From assembly GCA_025529335.1 (NCBI GenBank), contig JAMYHX010000468.1, positions 1 through 34,009 of the forward strand: DNA of 34,009 nucleotides, in the 5' to 3' direction. Positions 20,072 to 30,048 of the stretch are shown one piece after another (position 1 is the first letter of the stretch; every line of letters begins with the position of its first letter). The position numbers and the translations under genes are program-made. The stretch is from Rhizopus sp. PT2906 (taxonomy: Eukaryota; Mucoromycota; Mucoromycetes; Mucorales; Rhizopodaceae). The notes under the pieces were generated by a model, which was given only the letters and a program-made list of their open reading frames with translations, searched no databases and was not told the origin of the DNA.

Positions 20072-21958
20072 CTTTGTGTTTACACAAAATGATTGGTTTT
20101 ACTTAATTTCTGTAAATTATTGATTTTTACCTTTGTCATGCCTTCTTAAGTGCAGGGACTACAACCATAACCATATCTAGTATTCATAAAAGTGATAGGC
20201 TCCCTATTTAAGAATGTTATTAAAATCAGGCGATAAATACGTCGTTTGGAGATCTTGGCTTCTTTATCATTAGTTTTAATACTTTATGCAAATAAACACG
20301 GTGTAACTATTGGTAAACGTTCAATTGCTTCCATGTTTCATTTAACAAAGGCCACTAAATTTCGTTCATTGATCTTACTCATCATTTCTCAAAGGCTTAA
20401 ATCAACAGAGTGCTTGGCTTTTTCTTTTTAGAAAAGGCCATGGCATATATTCCAATAGATATTTTATCCTAGATTTCACTCAACATATTGTCTTCTAAGC
20501 CACTAGACAGGCTCACTTTGTCCGTTAGCATCAATAAGCATGCTATGTCACTGCTACCGTTGGCGTAACAGCGGACTTGGAGAAATAAATGAAAGAAATG
20601 CCAGCAATGCTGTGTTACAGAAGATTAAAAAAGGACCCTGAATGACAAGCTCGGTTAAAACGAGTTTCACACAGTGTAGATGATGTGGGTTACCATTTTA
20701 AGGCGTTTGAATTAATAAAAGAAAGATCTAGATATGATGATTATTAATAGATAAAAGAGAAAAAGCAAGTCAATGCTGTGCATTTATCAGCATGTAGCGA
20801 TCGACCTGCTTCATCTGCTTACAGACGCGAAATATACCAAGGTTATTAAATAGCCATCAGTGTCAATGTAATACCTATCAGATTGTCATAGTTATCAAGT
20901 AATCATGACAACAACTATTGTATCCTTTCATTGTTAATAGAGATAGGGTTGTACAATGCAAACCTCTTTCGTATAATAAATGCCTTTTATGGTAATGAGT
21001 TTAACTCGTGCTCCTTTGGTCTTTTTTGATTTGCCAGTAATATTAGATTGGTAAAAGTGGGAATATGTCCTCACTGGCAACCAAGAATGGATGTATAATG
21101 AATTTACATATTATTCAGACACGTCCAACTATTTTCTCATACATGAATAATCACCCTTTATTAATAAGCACATATGGCTATACATCTACACATTTGTGTA
21201 CTTGAGCATACGCACTCATAGCTTATTATATATATATACTTTCAATGGAAAAAAAAGTTGAAAGGACCACTCACCCCCAGTTCAATAAGCACTACATAAA
21301 CACAAAATGCAAAGTGTTAATTAAAACGATCTATACCTTCATGTGTGGCACAGATACCGTGGCGTTGCTAAGCAATTGATCAATTACTGTCGCCTTCTTA
21401 CCTTGTCTTGCTTTCCCGCGGATATGTTGACATTCAAAATATTTGTTCAACATTATTCTATTCCCTTTTTGACAGTGCAGGAAAACATGCCATTGGTAGA
21501 ATAAACTTTGTCATTTGCAAAATAGGAAAGGTGAATTTGCAACTATTAAATTAGCGTACCAAGAATTATAAAATAGAAAAGGTAGAATGAAAAAAAAAAG
21601 GTGAGGAAGAGAGACAAAAATGGAACAAATCAATCTAGGGTTCCAGTCTTTTTGCTAATAATGGCTATTAAAAAGAGAAAACAAAGAGAAACCCTAAAGG
21701 TTTGATCCATTTCTATCTTTTGTTTTCTTTCAGGCTTGCTTAATGAAGAAAAAGGACTATTCAGTGTAATCTGTCAATGTATGTGCTTGTAGTGGAAATA
21801 GAGTATCCCATCCAATAAGAGTATATGAATACTGTTACATTTGACGACAGCCAGAAAAACTCAGAATCATGTGGCTCATTTTTAACCCAAGAAATCCCTA
21901 GCAAACATGCGGCATAAACATATAGAACACTTTTTTCTATTGTAGATCCCCGCTTGTG

Positions 21959-21966
21959 TATAAATA
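21959..21966 (+). promoter_or_regulatory. TATA box of the medusa-type gene
   Basis: TATAAATA lies 100 bases upstream of the ATG at 22059, with a T-rich stretch (21981-22027) between. It implies a leader of about 65-70 bases, so the long upstream region is promoter rather than 5' UTR. Confidence 0.6.
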
Positions 21967-22058
21967 GGCCAAGAAAATTAAGTTTTTATTTTATTTTTTG
22001 TTTCGGTCATAATTGTTTATTTTTCTGATCTGTTATTTACTGTTACTATCAAACTGAC

Positions 22059-23791
22059 ATGCCAATTGATTCAAATACGGTCGATAATTCAAACAGTAAA
22101 GTGATTTGCATTCGTTTAATCATCTTACTAATGTTTGTTTCTTTATAGCATTTGCTCTTTCATTGGTATCTGGACAGCAAGTACGCCCCCGGATGCCTGT
22201 AGTTCAGTGCAATGTCAATCAAGACGTAGCACTTCCTAATGCTGATCCTCATCTCTATTCAATTTTCCCACCATCCGGAGTAGAAGGACAAACTCTTACC
22301 GTCATTGTTCATACATACATCCCTGTTCCTGTTAAAATTGCCTTCAATCAATACATTGTTGAGACTCAGCGACAGAACACACAGGGAAAGGTATCCTTAG
22401 TCACCAAAGTCCCTTCATTTGAAGAAGTAGCTTCAAGTACACATACAGTTCAGATTAGACTTGTTTTTATGGACAAAAACAATCCATACAGCCCTGTCTG
22501 TGGCTATGTAATTGGCTCTTTTACCTACGAGACTCGAAATAATGCTAATCACGAAACATCTGACAGCAATCCTTTGCCTAATAGCACCATGTCTTTAGCT
22601 AGTCAAGGTATGCAGACGCTCTTTATCTCTCAGCAGCCCAATGATTTCTTAGCTTCGTCCTTTCCATCTTCTGGAAGAGGTAACATTCTCATTCTCATTT
22701 TTATTGAACCACAAATGAATTGATATTTTTTTTATATAGGCACCACATTCCCAGGACAACAACAGCAACAGTTCTCGCCATTCTTTCCACTTGATTTCAC
22801 AAACCAGCGAGTTCCCAACGACCCTCATTTCTTTATTCCTAGTAATGGCAACAATAATAACATTAATAGTAATATATAATTACTATTTTATTAAACTTGG
22901 TACTTACTATAGTCTATAGAATACACTCCTTATTCAACGCCAACAACATCATCATCAAGCATTCATGCAATTACATCTCAACAACAACAGCATAGCCCTA
23001 TAAGTCATAATCCAGGAAACCATATGTCTTTAACAAATACAAGCAGCGACTTTCAAAACATGCTTCCATACGGCAATGATACAAGTTACAACAGTCCTAT
23101 GCCTAATCAAACTCATTTGAACTATGACTTTTCATCATTCAACCTTCAGTCCATGTTTCCTGCACAACCTGATCGATTTACTTCACCAAGATCACATATT
23201 CGACGTATGCCACGTAACTTTCGTGGATACGGACGAACACCTATCGATTTTCATTCGGTAACCTTGAACGATTACAATCCTTATCCGGACAATCCTATTG
23301 GTTTCAATTTTCGAATGAATGGCTGTGTAAAGACGATGGAGAAAGACTGGACACCAGAAGAGTTTAGCAACCATCGTCGCTTGGTTATGTTCACAAGAGC
23401 TACTGAGCACACAGGAATTGTTTGTGATTTCGAACCAGTTTCTCAAAATCAGATCAGTAAGAAAGATGCCATTATTGTTTCTTGTATCCAATGGCCAGAT
23501 GAAGGCAGTTACTGGATCACGTCTGTTGATTGTATCAACCTAGCAGAGTTTCTTGTGGGTAGACCATTTAGTGTAGATTACAAGAATTGTATCCGACGTA
23601 ATCTTGAAGGATTTGGTCCTACTACTGTTAGCAAAACCAAACCAGAATCACAAGAATTCTTTAGGCTGATCATGGCATTTAGTAATCCTAAACCAAGGAA
23701 TATAGAAAAGGATATCAAAGTATTTCAATGGCATGTATTGCCATTTGCTCTCAAAAAGATAATCATTAAGTACAACACAGAACAACCATGA
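22059..23791 (+). CDS. medA: Medusa (MedA)-type developmental transcription regulator
   Basis: Exons 22059-22095, 22149-22679, 22740-22868 and 22920-23791 close in frame to 522 residues. Residues about 40-145 form an IPT/TIG-like beta domain (IFPPSGVEGQTLTV ... VCGYVIGSFTY). A Ser/Asn/Gln-rich linker follows. The C-terminal domain (about 376-520) shows the medusa-family blocks WTPEEF-x-NHRRLV, SYWITSVD, RRNLEGF-x-P-x-TVSK, PKPRNIEKDIKVF and the closing ALKKII. Medusa-type proteins (Aspergillus MedA, Magnaporthe Acr1, Fusarium Ren1) are nuclear regulators of spore-head development and adherence. The first exon matters: unspliced, the frame opens with a false signal peptide. The promoter region is exceptionally long. 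Confidence 0.9.
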
Positions 23792-24643
23792 TTTTATGTA
23801 TAGTTTTTATTTATTTTATATTTTATATGCTTATGTTTTGTGTAAATATGTTCAATCGTTACTTCTACTACTACTAATAATAATAATCATGTTAATCTTA
23901 ATAATAAACAAAGCCCTTTTTAGTTGTTGCTGTGTTCTCTTCTTTCTCTATTTCTTGGTGCATTTCACAAACGGATTTGATTTATTCAAATTTATTAATT
24001 TGTGTAAATGAACGTGTTGAAATAGATCTAAAATGATGTGTATTCTTTCTGATTGGGTAAATGATTCGGCTCAGATTTAACCGCGACTTTAAATTGTATT
24101 TCATTGTAAGAAAAGGTCGTGTTCAGCATTGATCAAGTTGTGATACAAAATGTATTTAGACGGGCTTACGTAAGACCTTGTACAAAGAAACTACTACTAT
24201 TTTAATCAAGTGCAACGTCATGGTAATACCATAAAAAGACAATCCGTAAACTCGATATTCTTGAAATATGATGGAAAAAAGCATAATAGATCATCATTCT
24301 ATTTTGATATATATATAAAAAAGTCAAACATGTTGATATCTAAACGAAAGAGTAATGATAAAAGAAAAAAAAAGAGAAAAGAGAAATGACAAATGTCCGT
24401 CATTATCAGTAGAATCTCTTGTCATCACATAGTTACCAGGATAGATCATTTTGAAATCAAAGCCTTGGGACCTCAGAGATCCATTTCACTAAAAGATTAA
24501 GCTTGGAATACAATGAAAACATACACCTGATCAAACTAACATTACCCACAGGGACAGAAAGACGGACTTTTATAGCAAGCACAGTATTTTTTAGCCTATC
24601 TCTGTCATCTAAAGATTCTGGATGATCCGCAAAGCATATCAAC
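23792..24643. other. Intergenic 3' flank of medusa-type gene
   Basis: AT-rich; includes a TAA/TTA trinucleotide run (23866-23905) and an oligo-A stretch near 24365. A minus-strand open frame at 24457-24723 has no recognised family. Nothing else is supported. Confidence 0.4.
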
Positions 24644-26195
24644 TTGCAAACTATTCCTATCGGTGTTCTTTGCCGCAACTTGCACTCAAAGGAGCATACG
24701 ATATTAATATACGATAATGGCATTCAGGTTAAAGTTGCGAATGAAGGAGGTAGTTACATTTGTTACACTGGACAGAAAGAAGAAATCAGCTTATACACAT
24801 TTCTGAGGGGAGCAAACTCGTGTTTCTATGCATCAGAAGTCCTACTGCCCCAAAGTAAACTTGTCTTGTAGAACAGGTTAAGAAAGATCAATTTGTACAG
24901 AAATGACAGTTGCGCGGTAAAATTAGTGTAACACAAGTTTAAGGGCAATCTTACAAAAGTCCCAAGTGTGGGTTTTCTTTCTTTACAAAAGGATTTATAA
25001 AGTAAAATGAGAGTTTTAGGGATTGATTGCCTTCATAAGCAAACAAGAGCAGTGATTTCATTCATATTAAAAGACTTTTTTTTTTTGAATAAAGCCACCA
25101 GAATAGATGACAAGTACAGGTAATGTACCACTATATAAAGTTTCCCGTAGCGATAATGAGAATATATAAAGTGGTTTACAAAGGATATCTGGGAAGCTTT
25201 TCTTCTTCTTTCTAATTTTTTAAATAAATGAATATCCAAAGTTCATTTAAAAGAAGCATCGACAAGAAATAAACAATACGTTTCTCTCTGTTGAAAGTTC
25301 CCCAGCTAAATGGAAGCTTGGGAGAGAAGAGTTTGACATCTAAGCCTGCCTGTATAACACAAGATAGAGATCAATATCTGATAAATGCCTCTTTGGAGCA
25401 ACTTAAAATACGACTGTCCCTTTTTCAGACAGAAATATCTCACTCAAGGTTACCCAGAAGGATCGTAAGTGGTGCTGAAGTCAGGATTAAAGAGCTTGCA
25501 GGAAAAAATAGAAAAACAAGAAAATGATGAAATGCAAGCATGCTTCATGAAAGAATGAAAGAGAGTCGTTCTAGAAGGCAAAACGGATCCACTTTGTCGT
25601 ATTTACCCTATACATACTTAATTACTCTAACTCCATCAGAATGGATAATACCAAGAGACTGGCCACAAAACATGTTTATATAACGCACCATGATTGATTC
25701 AGATAATACTCCTGTTTGCATATAAAAAGACGCTATTTGTAATAATTCTCTCGCCTGTATAGAGGCTTATCAACATCCATCTGTATTTTTCTTCTTTGGT
25801 TATTATTTCGACTATATTACATACTTTTACAGGAAATTGTACCAGCAGACTTTGTTGTTGAAAATGGTGTTGATTACCTTTCCCCGCCGTTTGATAGAAC
25901 TCTTTTACTAAATGATTCTTTTGAAAAAGACTTTGAAAGCCTTTTCAATAAGGGCCATTTACAAAGAATACATTCAAACCATCTTGAACCTCGTGGTATC
26001 ACTACCAGCTCCTTAGCTAATCATCCATTTCAAAAGGCGCTATTTGCTGCCTGCTATCAAAGAAGATGTAAGAAACAAGACAATCGAGACATACAGTATG
26101 AGAATATGCCGAGCTTAGAAAATATCTGGAAAGCCAAGTATCGATATATAAAAATGCTCAATCGTGTATTCATTGTGCCCGCATTATGCTATTAG
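24644..26195 (+). pseudogene. Unrecognised coding stretch, probably a decayed gene
   Basis: Three separate plus-strand stretches look protein-like. The first (24644-24871, 75 codons) has a regular beta-strand pattern. The second (25291-25527) is helical, then appears to continue in the next frame as a Lys/Glu coiled coil to about 25557. The third (25833-26195) is a 120-codon frame after a good acceptor (TTTTACAG), rich in charged and aromatic residues, with no ATG in its first 90 codons. No upstream exon joins it in frame: the preceding ATG (25690) stops before the TATA-like TATAAAAAG at about 25720. A relic of one gene or a gene with exons I cannot place are both possible. I recognise no domain. 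Confidence 0.3.
25645..25718 (+). repeat. Dispersed repeat, copy A
   Basis: About 74 bases share roughly 70-75 percent identity, by eye and with a few gaps, with 30519-30597 in the same orientation. Shared cores are CAAGAGACTGGCCAC / CAAAGAAACTGACCAC, ATAACGC and ATAATA(C/T)TCCTGTTTG. Similarity fades after a TTTGTAATAAT block on both sides. Confidence 0.55.
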
Positions 26196-26379
26196 ATAGC
26201 GTCAGCAACTTACTATTTTATCGAAATAAAGAATCATTCAGTTTAATTAATTATCTTACAAAGTCTTATTGTATAAAGACTCTTTATAAATCCATTCAGT
26301 ATAAAGCTATACCATCTTGAATAATGAACAAGAGCATGCCTTTTACTTTGTACATTGCATTAGATGCCAACTTATTATT

Positions 26380-27492
26380 TTATTCTTTAATACGGACGCT
26401 GTAAATATGGAATGTAGTCTCTAATTGGATAAAAGAGTCTAGCAATAGTACAACAAAAAGAAGAAAGCAGCACTTACTGTGTATCATTATTGACTCCAAG
26501 TCTAGCTGAGACGCCCACAGTTCTTGAGGAATATCGTGGAACGACAGGTGGTGTTGGTCTGTATTGCAGTTGAGCACGTAAAACTCGTCCTAATGAATAA
26601 ATAGATATTTTTTTAAAAAAAAAGAAGCAGAGAGTGTTTTGATAGATAATTACCATCTGCAATTTCCCCATCTAGCTTGGCTACGCATTCCTGAGCGGAT
26701 TGTGGATACATAAACTCTACCTCTGCCTCATGTAAAGGCCTTCCCATTGGATCTAAGAGCATATCACAGCTCAATATGGGTCCAAACATACTGCAAGTTT
26801 CCTGCATTTTTTTTTAAAAAAAAGATGAGGAAACTGTCTATAATGTTATAATATACAATACCCCAACATCCTCTGCAGTTGCTCTGGGATCAAGATTGCA
26901 AAGCAAGACAATGCTCGTTCTTTCTCGAGGGTCTATTGATTTTTGCTTAAACACTGTACTGACGACAGCAGATTCTTGCTGTATTGGTTGTTTTTGCTTT
27001 TGAGATGGGTATGGTGCTGGTGGACTCTTGACTCTTGCTGGTGCTTTACTCTTGGTAACCGGAGTCACAGCTTTAGTGATGATCAGGGTCGAAGGATCAA
27101 TCGACGGTTTTCTTTTATTAACATTCTCAGTATAGTGTATTGGCCTAGTAGTTTTTGTGATGATGGGACCAACTGGTCTCTGCTTTTACATCATGAGTCA
27201 CTTTCGCATATTCTACAAATATTTTACTTACTCCTTTGATTTGTGTTGTCATTGGCTTAGGAGGAGGTACTTTAGTTCCTAATCTGTTATTAATTGGATG
27301 TGAAGTTCTCTTTTGAATGGCTCTATTGTCCATTCTTCGAATAACTGAATTTCTCTGTTGAGGAGTGGCATTGGAATACTGCCTGGTTTGATTTTGTCGT
27401 GTAATATGAGGAGTTCCCTTTTTTATCCCACGCTTATTCTTGTTCTTTATAATCTCGTCCAAAGAGTTATCCAAATCTCTTGCTCTACCCAT
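26380..27492 (-). CDS. Aly/REF-like mRNA export adaptor with one RRM
   Basis: Exons 27492-27232, 27179-26862, 26801-26654, 26589-26478 and 26398-26380 give 285 residues. The N-terminus carries SLDEIIK, the UAP56-binding motif of Aly/REF, Yra1 and UIF proteins. A long basic, Arg/Lys/Pro-rich disordered arm follows that would bind RNA. One RRM spans about residues 160-240 (RNP2-like IVLLCNL, then ALYREF-like GPILSCDMLLDPMGRP ... EAEVEFMYPQSAQECVAKLDG). The second UAP56-binding motif normally found at the C-terminus is not evident; the tail ends NNDTHVRIKE. It should work in the nucleus in the TREX pathway that loads the export receptor on mRNA. The degenerate RNP motifs suggest a divergent paralogue. 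Confidence 0.8.
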
Positions 27493-27662
27493 GACACACA
27501 GAAAAAATTATTGACAGCAAAAAGGGAAGGAAGAGAGAGAGTGAGAGTGAGTTTTTTCCTTCCATCTGTGCAACAGATGTTTCATGACTGCTACTTTATA
27601 TGCTTGTATATACGAAGCGCTTCCCTTTTTTTTCTCTCTCTCTCTTTTTTTTTATAAATTCA
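27493..27662. promoter_or_regulatory. Bidirectional promoter (Aly-like / PIG-H)
   Basis: Only 170 bases separate the two divergent start codons. Each side next to its ATG is pyrimidine-rich on its own coding strand (GAGAGAGAGTGAGAGTGAG on the plus strand at about 27533-27552, TTTTTTTTCTCTCTCTCTCT at about 27628-27648), so two CT-block leaders face away from each other with a short ordinary sequence between. Confidence 0.65.
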
Positions 27663-28374
27663 ATGGAAACCCATCCGTCATCAGCCAAGACAGTAACCAT
27701 AGAAAAGCATAAGGATGGTTCAATAACTTATAGTGTGCTCAAGAGTGAACAGACACGAGAATATACAGTTTATGCGTCGCATCGACCTTTTAATATATTC
27801 GATCTAATATGTCTCATAACTATAGCATATCTTATTTGGGTAAAGAATGAAGAGAGAGAGACATTAAAGAATGAGTACTGATATATATATATATATCATA
27901 AAAAGATAGTTTACTATAAACATGCAGGCTTCATATTCCTTGGTTGGTTTTTAATGAAGCGAAGGCAAGTGAGACGAGGTAATGATTAAATATGGTGATG
28001 ATGACAATAATGATAATAACCGACAATGAATAGAAAGTATTATGGCGATAAGGGATCTTGGTGTGCAAATAAAAACAGTATATTGGGATGGATCAGCAGT
28101 GACACGATTTATTGACATATTAAAAATTGAGGATATTATAATCCATGAAGGAATAAGCTTTTGGCAGATCAAGTCATATATTGCCATCATTATTAAAGAT
28201 GAAGATAAAATGGTTATCGTATACGAGGTAAGAATATACATGTATTTATAAGGAGACGTGTATTGAATTATGAAATAGAATCTATTACCAAAACTAGATC
28301 CAATCTTACTCGAAACATATCGAGGAATACGCTCGATTATATTCCCATTTGAAAAGGATTTATTTGCAAAATAA
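27663..28374 (+). CDS. GPI15: PIG-H/Gpi15, subunit of GPI-GlcNAc transferase
   Basis: Exons 27663-27839, 27906-27978, 28034-28227 and 28279-28374 give 179 residues (human PIG-H 188). Two close hydrophobic segments (IFDLICLITIAYLIW and GFIFLGWFLM) form the membrane hairpin. The soluble PIG-H domain follows, with ESIMAIRDLGVQI, FIDILKIEDIIIHEGI and the C-terminal LLPKLDPILLETYRGIR, all matching the family order. The subunit belongs to the ER complex (PIG-A/Gpi3, PIG-C, PIG-P, PIG-Q) that adds GlcNAc to phosphatidylinositol, the first step of GPI anchor synthesis. The first intron is the least certain: the acceptor at 27904-27905 was chosen because it alone links the two hydrophobic helices in frame. 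It is convergent with LST8. Confidence 0.88.
27881..27896. repeat. (AT)8 run in first PIG-H intron
   Basis: A pure AT dinucleotide run within the intron 27840-27905. Confidence 0.8.
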
Positions 28375-28388
28375 TCATAATTAGGTAT

Positions 28389-28421
28389 ACATACATATAT
28401 TCATTATAAATATATGTATGT
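28389..28421. terminator. Hairpin between convergent PIG-H and LST8 stops
   Basis: ACATACATATA (28389-28399) and TATATGTATGT (28411-28421) pair perfectly with an 11-base AT-rich loop. The hairpin fills most of the 46 bases between the two stop codons, and its last base is the first base of the LST8 stop codon complement. Its symmetry and AT-richness (with TATATGTA-type efficiency elements) would serve 3' end formation for both genes. Confidence 0.5.
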
Positions 28422-29840
28422 TAAGAATATCCGACCGATAAATCGTTCAATGCAACGCATACAGCTGCTTTATGATGTCCATTATACTGTCGAATGATTT
28501 CTCCATTTTGCAATTCCCATAGCCTGGCGACGTGATCCGATGAAGCTATGGAGTGTTATATATATATATATATATACATTTTATGTACATTATCTATATT
28601 ACCTGTGACAAGATACGCTGAATCAGCTGAAAAGGCACAATCCCATACCCATCTTTGATGACCTTGTAAAGTTAAATAAAGTTCAAAATTCTTTTCTGTA
28701 TTCCAAATCTTGGCTGTGTTATCGGCTGAACATGTAGCTAATAGTCTTATCTTTTTATTAGTGTTGTCTTTTAAATATTAGATGACTTACTTGGTATCAG
28801 GACTGAGCATCACCCGCAAGATGTAGTTGTTGTGAGCCTGAAACTGATGAATGGGTTCAATGTCACTTCCATCAGGTCCACTATTTAATTTCCATACAAA
28901 ACAGGTTCCCTTTTCACTATGTAAATATACTATCTATTCTTTATATTATTAAATGTACCTTATTGTTGGCAGCAACCAGAATGGATCCATCTGATGCTAC
29001 TGTCACCGAGCGCATGGCAACGCCTTCCTCAGGAACCTAATAAAAATAAATTGAGCCTTCATATATACACACATAATATATATTCTGTGCTTACAAGCTC
29101 ATGAGTGCATGAATGAGCTGTCAAGTCCCATATCTTGACTGCTCCGTTTTGATCACAAGTGATAAGTTCACCTTGATTGGCATGCATGACAGCATCATTA
29201 ATAGGACAACCATTATCAAAGTTTCTCGTCAAGATAGGAGTTCTACCAGATCGTGTATCCCATATCTTCAAATGACCATCTTCACTAGCTGTAAACATCC
29301 AGCGACCTTCTCCATGAAATCCAGTTGCGATCACATTTCCAGTATGTTCTCCAAATACAACAAACTGATTTCATCACGTCAATATGTACTATTCCTTTTC
29401 TTCTTCTTCTTACTTACAGGATTGTCATTATTACTTGCAATATCATATAATCGAACAGAATGATTTCCTATATAAAAAAGGTAAAACAAGGCAAAGAAGA
29501 AAAGAAAGAAAGGACAGTTACCTGCAGCAGCTAAAATGACTTTATCTGGTGAAATGCATAAACGGTTGACTTGCTATAACATGGTTAGTTTTTTCTTTTT
29601 CTTACTTTCATGTTTTCTTTTATTCTTAAAGTATGATTACATTACTGAATCTGAATGTTTGATTGTCTTAGAGCAAATACCACTTAGAGCCTCCCAAAAG
29701 CGAATCGTGTTGTCATACCCTGCAGTGACGAGAATAACAGAGTGACTATCATTTTGTAAAGACATTTGATACTGCTGCATCTGATCATAATATTGTTCTT
29801 GTTCTTTTTCTTCTTGCTTTTGCTGTGTATCGTCACCCAT
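28421..29840 (-). CDS. LST8: LST8, WD40 subunit of TOR complexes
   Basis: Exons 29840-29646, 29573-29522, 29467-29418, 29364-29095, 29036-28959, 28909-28791, 28745-28603 and 28545-28421 give 343 residues. An extra Gln/Glu-rich N-terminus of about 34 residues precedes the core, which starts at VILVTAGYDNTIRFWEALSG. Seven WD40 blades follow with family-diagnostic stretches: QVNRLCISPDK, NQGELITCDQNGAVKIWDL, SVTVASDGS, HQRWVWDCAFSADSAYLVT and SSDHVARLWEL, then HHKAAVCVALND at the end. LST8 binds the kinase domain of TOR and stabilises TORC1 and TORC2, coupling nutrients to growth. Eight exons make it the most intron-rich gene here; a (TA) run fills the last intron. Confidence 0.97.
28557..28575. 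repeat. (TA) run in last LST8 intron
   Basis: A TA dinucleotide run of about 19 bases inside the intron 28546-28602. Confidence 0.8.
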
Positions 29841-30048
29841 TGAAAATAATTATAAAAAGAAAGAAAGCGGGTATTAAATCTGGTTTACAGATGCCCAAGT
29901 AAGAAAAATGGTGTGTCCATTGATTGATTTTTTGTAAAGACAAGACAGAAGAACGCGTCAATGTGAGTGCAGTGGGCATTTCTTTAAAATGTATTTTCAA
30001 AGGCTAAAAAAGAGAATCTGTAATTTCTCTTTTCCTTTTTTACTATAA

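Larger units (their letters stand above)
18241..22058. other. 3.8-kb gene-free region upstream of the medusa-type gene
   Basis: The longest stretch without a gene in the window. All open frames in it (for example 18719-18964 minus and 20246-20431 plus) are short and without family signatures. It contains an 11-base inverted repeat (18716-18765), a near-perfect 21-base palindrome (20051-20071), an RFX-type X-box GTTGCTAAGCAA (21364-21375), TAGGGTT and inverted AACCCTA (21636-21642 and 21690-21696), and a TATA box at its end. It probably holds the extended regulatory region of the developmental regulator at 22059, possibly with non-coding transcripts, which the sequence alone cannot show. Confidence 0.5.

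Noticed and set aside
20246..20431. 61-codon open frame in the gene-free region
   Set aside because: Short, without an ATG in good context, a domain or splice partners.
18241..22058. Possible centromere
   Set aside because: A long gene-free region invites the idea, but there is no repeat array or neighbouring cluster of retroelements, and the region directly abuts a TATA-driven gene. It cannot be judged from sequence alone.
22106..22147. Signal peptide on the medusa-type protein
   Set aside because: The sequence lies in an intron with good donor and acceptor, and the spliced form starts with a non-hydrophobic N-terminus.
24457..24723. 88-codon minus-strand frame
   Set aside because: No domain, no leader and no neighbouring exon. 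It overlaps a plus-strand stretch that is equally weak.
24644..24871. Polo-box-like beta pattern in the plus-strand frame
   Set aside because: Only a loose strand pattern; no conserved polo-box residues could be identified.
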